Source: Rhodospirillaceae bacterium
Lineage (GTDB): Bacteria; Pseudomonadota; Alphaproteobacteria; Bin65
Length of the DNA stretch: 64,000 nt
Direction: 5' to 3'
Assembly: GCA_009840595.1 (NCBI GenBank)
Contig: VXNK01000051.1
Coordinates: forward strand, 1 to 64,000
Shown here: positions 39,161 through 48,435 of the stretch, piece after piece
Layout: every line of letters begins with the position of its first letter
Position numbering within the stretch: the stretch's first letter is position 1
Notes under the pieces: model-generated
The model's database searches: none
Told to the model about the DNA's origin: nothing
The model's input: only the letters and a program-made list of their open reading frames with translations
Made by a program: the position numbers and the translations under genes

Positions 39161-40576
39161 ATGCCCGAGCCCCTTCCGCTGCGCTTCTTCAATACGCGAA
39201 CCCGCCGGGTCGAGCCGTTCGCGCCGGCGGCGCCGCCGAAGGTGACGCTCTATTGCTGCGGGCCGACGGTCTACAACCATGCCCATATCGGCAACCTGCG
39301 GACCTATGTGTTCGAGGACCTGTTACGGCGCACGCTGCGCATGGCGGGCTACGACCTGCACCATGTGATGAACGTCACCGATGTCGGCCATCTCGAATCC
39401 GACGCCGACGAGGGCGACGACAAGATGATGCTGGCGGCGGCGCGCGAGCGCAAATCGCCCTGGGACATCGCCCGCTTCTACGAGGACGAGTTCTTCCGCC
39501 ACACCGACATGATGAATATCCGCCGGCCGGACACGGTCTGCCGGGCGACCGAGCACATCCCGCAGATGATCGCCATGGTCGAACGACTGGTCGAACGCGG
39601 CCACGCCTATGAGGCCGGCGGCAACGTCTACTACGACACGGCGACCTTCCCGGCCTACCCGGATTTCGCCCGGCTGCAGATGGACGCCCAGGAGGCGACC
39701 GAGCGGGTCGACGCCGACGACCGCAAGCGCAACCCGGCGGATTTCGTGCTCTGGTTCAGCCAGTCGAAATATCCCAACCAGATCATGAAATGGGACTCGC
39801 CCTGGGGCACCGGCTTCCCCGGCTGGCACATCGAATGCTCGGCAATGGCGAGCGCATATCTCGGCGAGACCATCGACCTGCATTGCGGCGGCATCGACCA
39901 TGTGCCGGTCCACCACACCAACGAGATCGCCCAGTCCGAGGGCTGCTTCGGCCACCGCTGGGTCGAGACCTGGCTGCACGGCGAGTTCCTGGTGGTCGAC
40001 GACGCGAAGATGGCGAAATCGAGCGGCGACTTCCTGCATCTCGACCGGCTGGTCGAGGCCGGCTACGACCCGATGGACTACCGCTACCTGCTGCTCACCG
40101 GCCACTACCGGGCGCGGCTCAGCTTCAGTTTCGAGGCGCTGGACGGCGCGCGCCAGTCGCTGAAGACCCTGCGCAACCTGGCCCACGACTGGAGCTATGC
40201 GGCGCGGGACGAAAGCGGCGTGCGCGACGGCGAGACGGCCCGGTGGTGGGCGCGCTTCCGCGACACGCTGGCCAACGACCTGCATGTGCCGAACGCGCTG
40301 GCGGTCGCCTGGAAAATGGCGCGGGACCCGGAACTCCGGCCGGCCGAGAAGCTCGCCCTGATCCTCGAATTCGACGCGATCTTCGGCCTCGACCTCGCCG
40401 CCGCGACGCAGAGCCGGTCGCTGCCCGACGACCTGATGGACCTGATCGCCCGCCGCGAAAAGGCGCGGGCCGACAAGGACTGGGCGGCCGCCGACGCCCT
40501 GCGCGACGAATTGCGGGCGAAAGGCGTCGCGATCAAGGACCGCCCCGGCGGCACCGACTGGGAGCTTGTCGGCTGA
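39161..40576 (+). CDS. cysS: Cysteinyl-tRNA synthetase
   Basis: A 471-residue class I aminoacyl-tRNA synthetase. The zinc/cysteine-binding start is LYCCGPTVYNHAHIGNLRTY, which includes the HIGH-type signature HIGN. The zinc-ligand segments GWHIECSAM and CGGIDHVPVHHTNE follow, and the KMSKS loop is KMAKSSGDF. The C-terminal helical anticodon-binding region ends with ALRDELRAKGVAIKDRPGGT. Length is normal. The ATG at 39161 gives the family N-terminus (MPEPLPLRFFNT). Confidence 0.96.
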   Translation: MPEPLPLRFFNTRTRRVEPFAPAAPPKVTLYCCGPTVYNHAHIGNLRTYVFEDLLRRTLRMAGYDLHHVMNVTDVGHLESDADEGDDKMMLAAARERKSPWDIARFYEDEFFRHTDMMNIRRPDTVCRATEHIPQMIAMVERLVERGHAYEAGGNVYYDTATFPAYPDFARLQMDAQEATERVDADDRKRNPADFVLWFSQSKYPNQIMKWDSPWGTGFPGWHIECSAMASAYLGETIDLHCGGIDHVPVHHTNEIAQSEGCFGHRWVETWLHGEFLVVDDAKMAKSSGDFLHLDRLVEAGYDPMDYRYLLLTGHYRARLSFSFEALDGARQSLKTLRNLAHDWSYAARDESGVRDGETARWWARFRDTLANDLHVPNALAVAWKMARDPELRPAEKLALILEFDAIFGLDLAAATQSRSLPDDLMDLIARREKARADKDWAAADALRDELRAKGVAIKDRPGGTDWELVG

Positions 40577-40605
40577 GAGCGTCCCGAAGTCCGCAAGCCG
40601 GCCGA

Positions 40606-41799
40606 TCAGCAGAACGGGCAGCCCGGACTGTCGAAAATCATCTGTGCCGGTGTCGCCGGCGGCGGCGTCTGCCGGCTTCGGCTCTCCACCGCCACTTTTC
40701 CGTCGATCAGGACGAAGGAAATGCCCGGCAGGTCCCCGTGGGCGATCGCGTCGGCGAGGGTCGAGCCGGCCGAGCCCTCGACCGGCCCGGCGATGACGAT
40801 GTCGGCCGGGGCGCCGGGCCGCAGGACCCCGACATCGAGGCCGTGGGCGCGCGCCGTGTTGCCGGTGGCGACCGCGATCGCCTCTCCCGGCGTCAATTCC
40901 GCGACCGACGACAGCAGCAGGACGTTGCGCAACATGCCGCGCGGGATGACGCCGGTCCCGCCCGGGGTGTCGGTGCCCAGGGTCAGCCGGTCGAGCCGGC
41001 CCTGCTCCCTGAGCCGGCCGGCGACCCGCAGGGTGGAGCGGTAATTTCCCGACGAGCAGATCTCGAGCGTGAACGCGGTGTCGTCGACCAGCCTGTCGAG
41101 GTCGTCGTCGCTCATCGGGATCGGCCCGCCGGAAACGTGGGCGGCGATGTCGGGCTGCAGCCACGACAGCGTCTCGTAGCCGCAGACCCGGCTTGAGCCC
41201 GAGCGCGACACGCCGCCGGTATGAACCTTGGTCCGGATGCCGCGTTCCCGGCACCATGCGGTATAGCGCAGCGCCTCGGCGCGGTTTTCCTCCAGCGGAA
41301 AGAAGATGAACTTGGCGAGGATGATTCCGGCTTCGGCCAGGCGGTCGAAATGCCGCTCCGTCATTCCGGGGACCAGCAGGGGCGTGCCGGCGTGAAGCTT
41401 GACCCCGGACCACCGTACCCTGCCCGTCGTCGCGCGCGTCACCTCGGAAAGCGACGTCACCAGACCGGGCGAGAGGTTGGCATAGTCGAGGCCCGGCGTG
41501 TGCAGTTCGCCCGCCGAAACCATGGTCGTGGTGCCGCCGTGCAGATAGTTCCCGATCCATCCCAGCGAGTCCTGCGTCGGGGTCCATTCGCCGAACACCG
41601 GATGGACATGACCGTCCACGAGGCCCGGCAGAACGGCCGCGCCGCCGGCATCGATCGCGATGTCGTGGGCGGCGTCGGGCGCCGGGTCGAACGCCGCGAT
41701 GCGCCCGTCTTCGATCAGCAGGCTGGAAACCGGCGCCGTCGGCGAATCGAGGTCGCCGGTGAAGAATTCGCCGATATTGCCGATGAGCGTCGTTGGCAT
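40606..41799 (-). CDS. Amidohydrolase-superfamily protein (enamidase/imidazolonepropionase-like)
   Basis: A 397-residue metal-dependent hydrolase. The N-terminal small beta domain leads into VLPGLVDGHVHPVFGEW (HxH metal motif). A TIM barrel follows with HAGTPLLVPGMTERHFD, TKVHTGGVS (metal His), HVSGG, and LTLGTDTPGGTGV (catalytic Asp). The beta-domain return is VLRPGAPADIVIAGPVEGSA. The arrangement resembles enamidase of nicotinate catabolism and related amide hydrolases. No other nicotinate genes are near, so the substrate is open. It ends with a Cys-containing tail (SPGCPFC). Confidence 0.75.
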   Translation of the reverse strand: MPTTLIGNIGEFFTGDLDSPTAPVSSLLIEDGRIAAFDPAPDAAHDIAIDAGGAAVLPGLVDGHVHPVFGEWTPTQDSLGWIGNYLHGGTTTMVSAGELHTPGLDYANLSPGLVTSLSEVTRATTGRVRWSGVKLHAGTPLLVPGMTERHFDRLAEAGIILAKFIFFPLEENRAEALRYTAWCRERGIRTKVHTGGVSRSGSSRVCGYETLSWLQPDIAAHVSGGPIPMSDDDLDRLVDDTAFTLEICSSGNYRSTLRVAGRLREQGRLDRLTLGTDTPGGTGVIPRGMLRNVLLLSSVAELTPGEAIAVATGNTARAHGLDVGVLRPGAPADIVIAGPVEGSAGSTLADAIAHGDLPGISFVLIDGKVAVESRSRQTPPPATPAQMIFDSPGCPFC

Positions 41800-41941
41800 G
41801 TGCCGTCTCCAGCCGGTCCGCGTAACATAGGGGAAATGCCCGCCCCGGTCGAAGGTATGGACGTGGGCGCCGGCATAGCGCTCGACGACGCCCCGGCGCC
41901 GCCGGGCCGCGCCTTCGGGCCCGGCAACCGCGAGGTCCGGA

Positions 41942-42274
41942 TCAGGCCGCGGGCGTTGCGGTGGTCAGGCGCAGGCCGACGGCGCCGACGACGATCAGCG
42001 CGATGCACGCCAGCTGAACGAGGCCGAGATGTTCGTCGAACAGGACGAACCCGATCAGCGTTATGGCAAGAATGCCGAGACCGGCCCAGATCGCGTAGGC
42101 GACTCCGACCGGGATGACCTTGAGGGCGGGCGCCATGACCCAGAAGCAGGCGCTGTAGCTGACGATGGCAAGCACGCCCCAATGCCACTTTTCGAAACCG
42201 TTCGACAGTTTCAGCAGCAATGTTCCCGCCACCTCAAGCGCGATGGCGCAAGCCAGGAGAAACCAGGCGCTCAT
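41942..42274 (-). CDS. Small multidrug resistance (SMR) family transporter
   Basis: A 110-residue four-helix drug/proton antiporter subunit. The essential glutamate E14 lies in CAIALEVAGTLLLKLS. The WHWGVLAIVSYSACFWVMA helix and the VGVAYAIWAGLGI signature, then LFDEHLGLVQLACIALIVVG, complete the EmrE-type pattern. It should work as an antiparallel dimer that exports quaternary ammonium or guanidinium compounds. The ATG at 42274 gives the normal family start. It seems monocistronic. Confidence 0.92.
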   Translation of the reverse strand: MSAWFLLACAIALEVAGTLLLKLSNGFEKWHWGVLAIVSYSACFWVMAPALKVIPVGVAYAIWAGLGILAITLIGFVLFDEHLGLVQLACIALIVVGAVGLRLTTATPAA

Positions 42275-42424
42275 TAAATCGTCCTTCCCGTGCCGGAGAT
42301 CGGAAGGGGGCGTGCCGCCGGCCCTTCGGGCTTCCCGTCTACCACAGCGCCGCCGCAAGGCAATATACGCGCCGAGCGGACGCGAACCGTCGCTCCCCCC
42401 GGCGCCGGCGCACCCGGCCCGGAG

Positions 42425-42952
42425 TCAGGGCGCCCCGGGGGCGGTCCGTTCCGCTTCGATCCGGCGCCGGGCCTCCGCTGTCATCGCCTCCAGCAGCAGG
42501 TCGAGCGCCGCGCGGGCGAAGGCGCGCATGTTCTCCGGACGGTCGTTGTGGCCGGTTTCGACGGTGCGGGTCAGGTCCACCGGGCCGCTGACCGCGAGGC
42601 AGGTCGTGCCCGCCGCCGGTCCGTAGGGGCTGTCGGAAGGTCCGGCGGCGCCGGATTCGGCAACGGCGAAGGTCGTTTCCAGTTGCCGGCGGATTTGCGC
42701 CGCGGCGATCAGGGCGTAGTCCTCGGTCGCCCCGCGCACTCGAACGTCCGCATCGGCCAGTTGCAGCAATTCGCGCCGCGCATCGCGCGTATAGATGACG
42801 CCGCCGCCGCGGAAATAGGCCGACGCGCCCGGCACCGCGAGCAGGGCCGCCGAAACCAGCCCGCCGGACGACGATTCCGAGACGGCGACCGTCCAGCCGT
42901 GTTCCTTCAGAATGGCGGCGCAGTCCCGCGCCGGCGCCAGCAGCGCATCCAT
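42425..42952 (-). CDS. CinA-family (PncC-type) amidohydrolase
   Basis: A 175-residue protein equal to the C-terminal domain of CinA, known in PncC as nicotinamide-mononucleotide deamidase. Motifs: TVAVSESSSGGLVSAALLAV (catalytic Ser region), GASAYFRGGGVIYTRDAR, VAESGAAGPS, and GTTCLAVSGP. The N-terminal MoCF domain of full CinA is absent. The third conserved Thr segment of NMN-specific enzymes is less clear, so the exact substrate is uncertain. An ARPP-1-like gene lies 91 bases upstream. Confidence 0.8.
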   Translation of the reverse strand: MDALLAPARDCAAILKEHGWTVAVSESSSGGLVSAALLAVPGASAYFRGGGVIYTRDARRELLQLADADVRVRGATEDYALIAAAQIRRQLETTFAVAESGAAGPSDSPYGPAAGTTCLAVSGPVDLTRTVETGHNDRPENMRAFARAALDLLLEAMTAEARRRIEAERTAPGAP

Positions 42953-43043
42953 GGCCCCGTTCTCCGTCCGGTCCGCAAACCGGACTGCTGTAGCGGACCC
43001 TCTGCACGCCCGCAAGGCGGCCCGCTGCGAGCGCGCGGCCCGG

Positions 43044-44159
43044 TCATTCGACGCTGATCATGCGCCGGTGAACCCAGCTGCCGTCGCCGCGCCGCGCTTC
43101 GGTGTAAAGCGACGTCGCGGTTTCGCGGGTAATCAGGACCATGTTGCCCGGCATCGCCTTCGAGACCGCCGCGGCAGCGCCGGCCCGGCCGAAGAACGCG
43201 GCGACCTCGGCCGACGTGGGCGGCGTGGGCGGCGTGCGCTCCATCTGCGCCGTTGCCGCCAGCGCTTCGGTGGCCGCCGCCCTCAACTGGCGCCGCCACA
43301 ACTTGCGGAACAGGCCGGCGCTTTCGAACTCGTCGCCGCTGTTGATCCGACCGTTCACGGCGAAAACGAAACCGACGGCGTCCGGATGCCGCGTCGGCAG
43401 GTCCCCGAGCGATGTCCCGAAACCCGCGAGGGCCGTGGCGAGGTCTTCACTCTCGAGGGAAAGTTGCAGGCTGGAGCGCGAGCGCCGGTCGGCAACCTGC
43501 CGGTTCACGGACGAACTCAGCCGCCTCTGCATCGTGCGCACCGAACGCCACACCGACTCCTGCCGGCCGGAAGCGCGCGAGCGCCGGACCATCAGCGATC
43601 TGCTGGCCGCGGGCGGGCTGCCGCGCCCGGATTGCGGCCGGTCCGCCTGCGCCATGATGGCAAACTTTACCGTTCTGGACGGTATCAGCGCTGTCGACGC
43701 GGAGAATTTCGCAACATTTTCGCTGCCGCGCAGCCCCCAGCGGCCCTGCTCGACACAAAAGGCGCCGATCGGGATGTCGCCGGAATTCGGCGGGACGATC
43801 ATGCTCGCGGTCAGTACGCGGTCCTGCTTGCCGCCTTTCACGATGTCGCCCGCCTGAATGAAGATATCCCGGTCGCCGGGATTGTTGACGATCAGTTCCC
43901 CGACGTTGCCGGTTTCGACAACCCTGATCGCGCCCGTCCGCATTGCCTCGTCCAGGGTAAGCGGCGGTGTGCCGGCGTCCCGGCCCCGGCGGTGAATCGG
44001 GCGGTGGATCAGGTAGATCGAGAGGTTCCGGTGGGTGTAGGGCCCGGTCAGACGATGGCCCTCGTCGCCCGCCGCCAGGGCCGGCGCCCAGGGCGTCGTC
44101 CCCATCGCAACAATGCCGGCCGTCGCCAGCCCGGCCGAAAGAAATTCGCGTCGGTACAT
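43044..44159 (-). CDS. Exported ARPP-1-like protein with Tat-type signal
   Basis: A 371-residue protein that opens MYRREFLSAGLATAGIVAMG, a twin-arginine-like signal (RREFL). The body matches the ARPP-1/DUF6569 domain: YTHRNLSIYLIHR, LTLDEAMRTGAI, VGELIVNNPGDRDIFIQAGD, IVKGGKQDRVL, and IPIGAFCVEQGRW. A Ser/Arg-rich mid region (about 185-235) looks like a disordered or helical linker ([20 protein letters not shown]). The family accompanies stress and redox genes in some genomes but has no known activity. A Tat signal suggests it folds, perhaps with a cofactor, before export. Confidence 0.6.
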   Translation of the reverse strand: MYRREFLSAGLATAGIVAMGTTPWAPALAAGDEGHRLTGPYTHRNLSIYLIHRPIHRRGRDAGTPPLTLDEAMRTGAIRVVETGNVGELIVNNPGDRDIFIQAGDIVKGGKQDRVLTASMIVPPNSGDIPIGAFCVEQGRWGLRGSENVAKFSASTALIPSRTVKFAIMAQADRPQSGRGSPPAASRSLMVRRSRASGRQESVWRSVRTMQRRLSSSVNRQVADRRSRSSLQLSLESEDLATALAGFGTSLGDLPTRHPDAVGFVFAVNGRINSGDEFESAGLFRKLWRRQLRAAATEALAATAQMERTPPTPPTSAEVAAFFGRAGAAAAVSKAMPGNMVLITRETATSLYTEARRGDGSWVHRRMISVE

Positions 44160-44291
44160 GATGGCTTTTCCCTTTCCGCAAACGGTTTCCGCGGAACCGG
44201 GTTAAGCCGCCTTATTGGCCTGGGTTTGACGCGAATCGGGCAAATCGAGCGGGATTACGGCGACTTTCGGGGAGAGTGCGGCGCGCCGGCC

Positions 44292-45077
44292 CTATTCGCC
44301 GGTGAATTTCGCCGGCCGCTTTTCCAGGAAGGAGCGGACGCCTTCCTCGAAATCGCCGCTGCTCTGGGACAGGATGAACTGGTCGCGGTCGATGGCGGCG
44401 GTGGCGCGGCCGAGAGCGTGGGCGTTGGCGTCGATCAGTTCCTTGATCATGCGGACCTGCGCCGGTGGCAGTTCAGCGGCCCGCTCGGCGATCCGGCGCG
44501 CCGCGGCGAGAGCTTCGCCATCCTCCGCCTTTTCGTCGGCCAGGCCCCAGTCGAGCGCCCGGTCGGCATCCAGCCGCTCGGCCAGGATCAGCAGACGCTT
44601 GGCCCGCGCCGGCCCGATCAGCGCGACCGTGCGCGGCACCGAGCCCCAGCTCATGCTCATGCCGCGCTCGATCTCCGGCGTGTAGAGCGTCGCCGAGCGG
44701 CCGACGACCCGGAAATCGCACGCCACCGCGAGCGCGACGCCGCCGCCAATGCACCAGCCTTCGATGGCGGCGATCGTCAACGGTTCGATATCCTGCCACG
44801 CCTGGCACATGCGCGGCCCCGCGGCGAGCCGCTGGCGCCGCTCGGCCAGCCCCAGGGCGCGCACTTCGCCGGATTCGGCGTCGCGCAGGTCGAAGCCCAT
44901 CGAGAAATTCGCGCCGCCGGCAAGGATGACGGCCGAAGTCTCATGGTCGTTTTCGAAGCGGCGCGCGGCCTCGGTCAGTTCGCGCATCGCGGAGAGCGAC
45001 AGCGCGTTGGCCGCGTTGCCGCGGTCCAGGGTGACGGTCGCGATCCGGCCGTCCCGTTCGATCCTGACATGCTTCAT
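44292..45077 (-). CDS. Enoyl-CoA hydratase/isomerase-family protein
   Basis: A 261-residue crotonase-fold enzyme. The oxyanion-hole segments are GGANFSMGFDLRDAE and EGWCIGGGVALAVACDFRVV. The active-site region TPEIERGMSMSWGSVPRTVA keeps one acidic residue at the second catalytic position. It should hydrate or isomerise an enoyl-CoA. The ATG at 45077 gives the family start (MKHVRIERDGRIATVTLDRG). It diverges from an unrecognised gene across 101 bases, and may belong functionally with the catabolic island to its right. Confidence 0.85.
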   Translation of the reverse strand: MKHVRIERDGRIATVTLDRGNAANALSLSAMRELTEAARRFENDHETSAVILAGGANFSMGFDLRDAESGEVRALGLAERRQRLAAGPRMCQAWQDIEPLTIAAIEGWCIGGGVALAVACDFRVVGRSATLYTPEIERGMSMSWGSVPRTVALIGPARAKRLLILAERLDADRALDWGLADEKAEDGEALAAARRIAERAAELPPAQVRMIKELIDANAHALGRATAAIDRDQFILSQSSGDFEEGVRSFLEKRPAKFTGE

Positions 45078-45178
45078 CGGTAAACCGGTCCTGTCTTTCG
45101 CTTCGGATGGAACCCCGCGGGCCCGACAGCGCCGCGCAGGCCATGGTCGCGGTGAGAAATCCGGGCTAAGCCATAGCC

Positions 45179-46246
45179 ATGAACACCGCAATAGCCCCGA
45201 TGTCCGCGGCCGTTTCGGCCCAGGCCGAATGCCATCACCAGTTTCTGCTCGGGCTCCAGCTCATGGTCGCAACCCGCGAAGGGCCGGCCGCGGTCGGCGA
45301 CTGGATGTTCCGGCTGTTCCGCCGCCAGCACGAAGCGAGCTTCCTTCCCGGCTTGCGGAAACTGGGCCTGGACGGCCTGCCCCATGCCGTGGCCTGCGCC
45401 AAATATCACGTCCTGTCCAACGGCATCGGCGGCGTCGCCGTCGACTATATGGAGGACTCTCCCGCCAAAGCCTGGGTGCGCTTCCGCTATCCGCGCTGGA
45501 TGTATGACGGGCCGGCGATCTGCGGCGTGCCGATCGAGGCGAGCCGCGGCTTCCTGCGCGGCTGGTACGCGCACAACGGCGTATCGCTGAACAACCCGCG
45601 GCTCGGCTTCGTCTGCGTGTCGGAGGACATGAGCGGCCAGTACGGGCTGTGCGGCTATTTCAGGGAATACGACCGCGAGCTCGGCGCGGACGAACGGCTG
45701 GTCTTTGCGCCCGGCGAACGCCCGCCGCCCTGGGACCCGGCCCGGCAGCCGGCGTTGCCGGCGGACGAATGGAGCGAAGAACGCCTCGCGAAGGCCAGGC
45801 GGAACTACGCGGTCGCCTATATCCGGAACGGCATCGGCGCCCTGGTTCCGGCGATCGGCGCGGACAAGGCGCTGGAGCATGGCAGGCTCGCCGCGCGGCT
45901 GACGGGCCTGCAGCACTACCGCCGGATGGCCGACGCCGTGGGCGCGGCGGACGGCGGCCCGCAGGATGCGGCCGGCTTCCTGCAAGCGATGTTTCGCGGT
46001 ATGGGCGACGGCGCCGTGCGGGAAGAGCCCGGAACCGACTCCGGCCCGGATACCGCCGTTCTCCGCCAGAGCGGGCTGCGCATCGTGCGCGGCCTGTCCG
46101 GCGCCGAACGCGAGACCCTGCTGGCCTGCTGGATCGAACTCTGGCGGGGGGCCGTCGCCTCCCACCGCCGGTTCATGCGCGTCGCGGTCGAGGTCGGGGC
46201 CGAAGCCGAAGGCGATTGCCTGCTCTGGACGATCCGCCCGGACTGA
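45179..46246 (+). CDS. Protein of unknown function, 355 residues
   Basis: I do not recognise this protein. It has no signal peptide or membrane helix, so it is probably cytoplasmic. The N-terminal half is rich in aromatic residues and cysteine (AWVRFRYPRWMYDGPAICGV, GFVCVSEDMSGQYGLCGYF). It looks like a compact alpha/beta domain, loosely reminiscent of the L-2-amino-thiazoline-4-carboxylate hydrolase family. The C-terminal half is helical. Base composition and codon use match the neighbours. It is divergent from an enoyl-CoA hydratase and convergent with a hotdog thioesterase, both CoA-related. Confidence 0.6.
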   Translation: MNTAIAPMSAAVSAQAECHHQFLLGLQLMVATREGPAAVGDWMFRLFRRQHEASFLPGLRKLGLDGLPHAVACAKYHVLSNGIGGVAVDYMEDSPAKAWVRFRYPRWMYDGPAICGVPIEASRGFLRGWYAHNGVSLNNPRLGFVCVSEDMSGQYGLCGYFREYDRELGADERLVFAPGERPPPWDPARQPALPADEWSEERLAKARRNYAVAYIRNGIGALVPAIGADKALEHGRLAARLTGLQHYRRMADAVGAADGGPQDAAGFLQAMFRGMGDGAVREEPGTDSGPDTAVLRQSGLRIVRGLSGAERETLLACWIELWRGAVASHRRFMRVAVEVGAEAEGDCLLWTIRPD

Positions 46247-46266
46247 CAGCCGCGGACCGTTGCTGG

Positions 46267-46725
46267 CTACGCCCCGGCCGCCAGCTTCGCCTCCAGCAGG
46301 GCGCGGACGTCATCCGGGATCGGCGCGGCCCGGCGCTCGACCTTGTCGAAGAACACCTCGACCAGATCGGCGGTGGCGTGGACGACGCCGCTGTGGGTGT
46401 CGCGCATCCGCTCGCGGTAGGTGAAGCTTTTGGTGCCGACGCGGACGATGGCGCTTTCGACGACCCAGAGCTGGCCGACCCGCATCTCCTGCAGGAAATC
46501 GATCTTGAGCGACGCTACGACGCCGATCAGGCCCAGCTTCTCCTCCATCTCGAGGATCGGCACGCCGATCGCCGACCAGATGTGGAAGCTCGCATCGTCG
46601 AACGCCTCGGCATAGAAGCGCACGTTCATATGGCCGAAATGATCGCACTTCCAGGGCACCACCACCCCGCGGCCGGTCTCGTACCAGCCCTCTTCCGCTG
46701 CAACCGTCACCGGCGTCTCCCGCAT
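46267..46725 (-). CDS. Hotdog-fold acyl-CoA thioesterase (4HBT type)
   Basis: A 152-residue single-hotdog protein. The 4-hydroxybenzoyl-CoA thioesterase-like signature is VPWKCDHFGHMNVRFYAEAF, with the catalytic Asp followed by HxxHMN. Later strands are SLKIDFLQEMRVGQLWVVES and KSFTYRERMRDTHSG. It should hydrolyse an acyl-CoA or aroyl-CoA thioester. The ATG at 46725 is chosen over an upstream start as the fold begins soon after. It sits at the left edge of the catabolic island. Confidence 0.85.
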   Translation of the reverse strand: MRETPVTVAAEEGWYETGRGVVVPWKCDHFGHMNVRFYAEAFDDASFHIWSAIGVPILEMEEKLGLIGVVASLKIDFLQEMRVGQLWVVESAIVRVGTKSFTYRERMRDTHSGVVHATADLVEVFFDKVERRAAPIPDDVRALLEAKLAAGA

Positions 46726-46841
46726 CCGTTCATGCGCCGGTGATAGAGCAGGAGCCGGGTTGCGGATAAGGGGCAATTTGGCCCCGTCTGTTGAATGGCG
46801 CCGCTTGAGCGAGTCCTGCGGCTACTGGCGCCGGCCTTCAC

Positions 46842-48287
46842 TCAGGCGCCGATCCGGATGGCGATGTCCTTGACCTGGGTGTAGTTGGCCAGGGCGATCA
46901 TGCCCTGCTCCCGGCCGATGCCGCTCATCTTGACGCCGCCATGGGGCACCTGGACCGGGCTCTGGAACCATTCGTTGACCCAGACCATGCCGGCCTTCAG
47001 GTCGCGCGCCACGCGCATCGCCCGGTCGATGTCGCGGGTGAACACGCCGGACGTCAGCCCGAATTCGAGGCCGTTGGCGATGGCCACGGCCTCGGCCTCC
47101 GTGTCGAACGGAATGACGGCGAGCACCGGGCCGAATATCTCCTCGCGCGCCAGCGTGGACGCCGGGTCGACCCGGTCGAACAGGGCGGGCCGGATGAAAT
47201 AGCCGCGGTCCAGCCCCTCGGGCCGCCGGCCGCCGGTCAGCAGCCGCGCGCCCTCCCGCTCCCCGGCGCCGACGAAGCCGGCGGTCTGTTCCAGATGGCT
47301 GGCGCTGACCAGCGGTCCGAGATCGGGATTGTCCAGACCGGGCGCGACCGTGAGTGCCGCGGTCTTCTCGGCCAGCGCCTCGACATAGGCATCGTGCAGG
47401 GACCGCTCGACCAGGACGCGGGACACGGACGTGCAGACCTGGCCGGCATTGGTGAACGCGCCGCGCATCGTCTGGGCGATGGCCTTCTCCGTATCGCAGT
47501 CGGCGAACACGATCTGGGGGTTCTTGCCGCCCAGTTCGAGCACGACCGGCCTGATGCCCTCGGCCGCGTAGCCCATGATCCGGCGTCCGGTGTCGATCGA
47601 GCCCGTAAAGGCGATGCCGCGGACGAGCGGATGCCGCGCCAGCGCCGCGCCGGTTTCGCCGCCGCTGCCGGTCACGACGTTCACGACCCCCGCCGGCAGG
47701 CCCGCCTCGCGGCAGATCTCGCCGAGCATCAGCGTCGTCACGCTGGTGTGCGAGGCCGGCTTCACCACGGCGGTGCAGCCGGCGGCGAGCGCGGGCGGCA
47801 CCGAGCGGCAGGCGTTGGCGAAGGGATAGTTCCAGGGCGTGATGTGCGCGGTGACGCCGAGCGGTTCGTGCAGCGTGAAGTTGAAGCCGTCGGGGCCGAC
47901 CGGCGGCGCCTCGCCCGCCAGCTTGTCGACCGCGCCGGCGTAGAAGCGGAAGGTGCGCGACGAGCGCGCGACGTTGCCGTAGGATTCGCGCAGCGGCTTG
48001 CCCATGTCGCGGGTCTCGGCAAGGGCGATCTCGTCCTTCCGGGCGTCGATCAGATCGGCGATCCGGTTGAGCAGCGCGCCACGGTCCTCCGGCGCCGTCC
48101 GGCCCCAGCCGTCTTCGAAAGCCCGCGCGGCCGACCGCGCGGCCCGGTCGACATCGTCGGCGTCCGCGCGCGGGACCCTGCCGATCTCTTCCTCGCTGGC
48201 CGGATCGACGACCGGCATCCATTTGCCGGATGCCGGCGCACACCATTCGTTGTCGATGAACAGCCTGTCGGGCCATGTCGGGGTCAT
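46842..48287 (-). CDS. NAD(P)-dependent aldehyde dehydrogenase
   Basis: A 481-residue aldehyde dehydrogenase. Key parts are FTLHEPLGVTAHITPWNYPF, GIAFTGSIDTGRRIM (cofactor), VVLELGGKNPQIVFADCD with the general-base Glu, and NAGQVCTSVSRVLVERS with the catalytic C285. EEIFGPVLAVIPF follows. Family resemblance is to the betaine/4-hydroxymuconic-type ALDHs, but substrate is not determined. It faces the cupin/ThDP operon across a region holding the 21-bp operator, so the aldehyde is probably made by that operon's enzymes. Confidence 0.92.
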   Translation of the reverse strand: MTPTWPDRLFIDNEWCAPASGKWMPVVDPASEEEIGRVPRADADDVDRAARSAARAFEDGWGRTAPEDRGALLNRIADLIDARKDEIALAETRDMGKPLRESYGNVARSSRTFRFYAGAVDKLAGEAPPVGPDGFNFTLHEPLGVTAHITPWNYPFANACRSVPPALAAGCTAVVKPASHTSVTTLMLGEICREAGLPAGVVNVVTGSGGETGAALARHPLVRGIAFTGSIDTGRRIMGYAAEGIRPVVLELGGKNPQIVFADCDTEKAIAQTMRGAFTNAGQVCTSVSRVLVERSLHDAYVEALAEKTAALTVAPGLDNPDLGPLVSASHLEQTAGFVGAGEREGARLLTGGRRPEGLDRGYFIRPALFDRVDPASTLAREEIFGPVLAVIPFDTEAEAVAIANGLEFGLTSGVFTRDIDRAMRVARDLKAGMVWVNEWFQSPVQVPHGGVKMSGIGREQGMIALANYTQVKDIAIRIGA

Positions 48288-48363
48288 GGACCGTATTCTC
48301 CGGTTACGGGCCGATGCCGAGGCGAAGCGGAGTCGAGAAACACGCTTGTTACGTCCGCCGGTC

Positions 48364-48384
48364 TTAATGTTAAAGTAATGATAA
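48364..48384. promoter_or_regulatory. 21-bp operator-like inverted repeat, copy 1 (ALDH/cupin intergenic)
   Basis: Arms TTAATGTTA and TAATGATAA flank the spacer AAG. Relative to the perfect copy at 55426 the arms match at 8 and 7 of 9 positions and the spacer is identical. It lies between divergent genes, 62 bases from the cupin ATG and 87 from the aldehyde dehydrogenase ATG (centre to start). A TTGACC on the minus strand (48396-48391) could be a -35 with the repeat inside its spacer. Confidence 0.55.
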
Positions 48385-48435
48385 CATATTGGTCAATTGC
48401 CCGGCCTTTATCGCGGGCATAGGCTGGAGGCCTCG

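Noticed and set aside
40606-41799. Nicotinate catabolism gene
   Set aside because: Enamidase-like motifs are present, but no other nicotinate-pathway gene occurs in the window.
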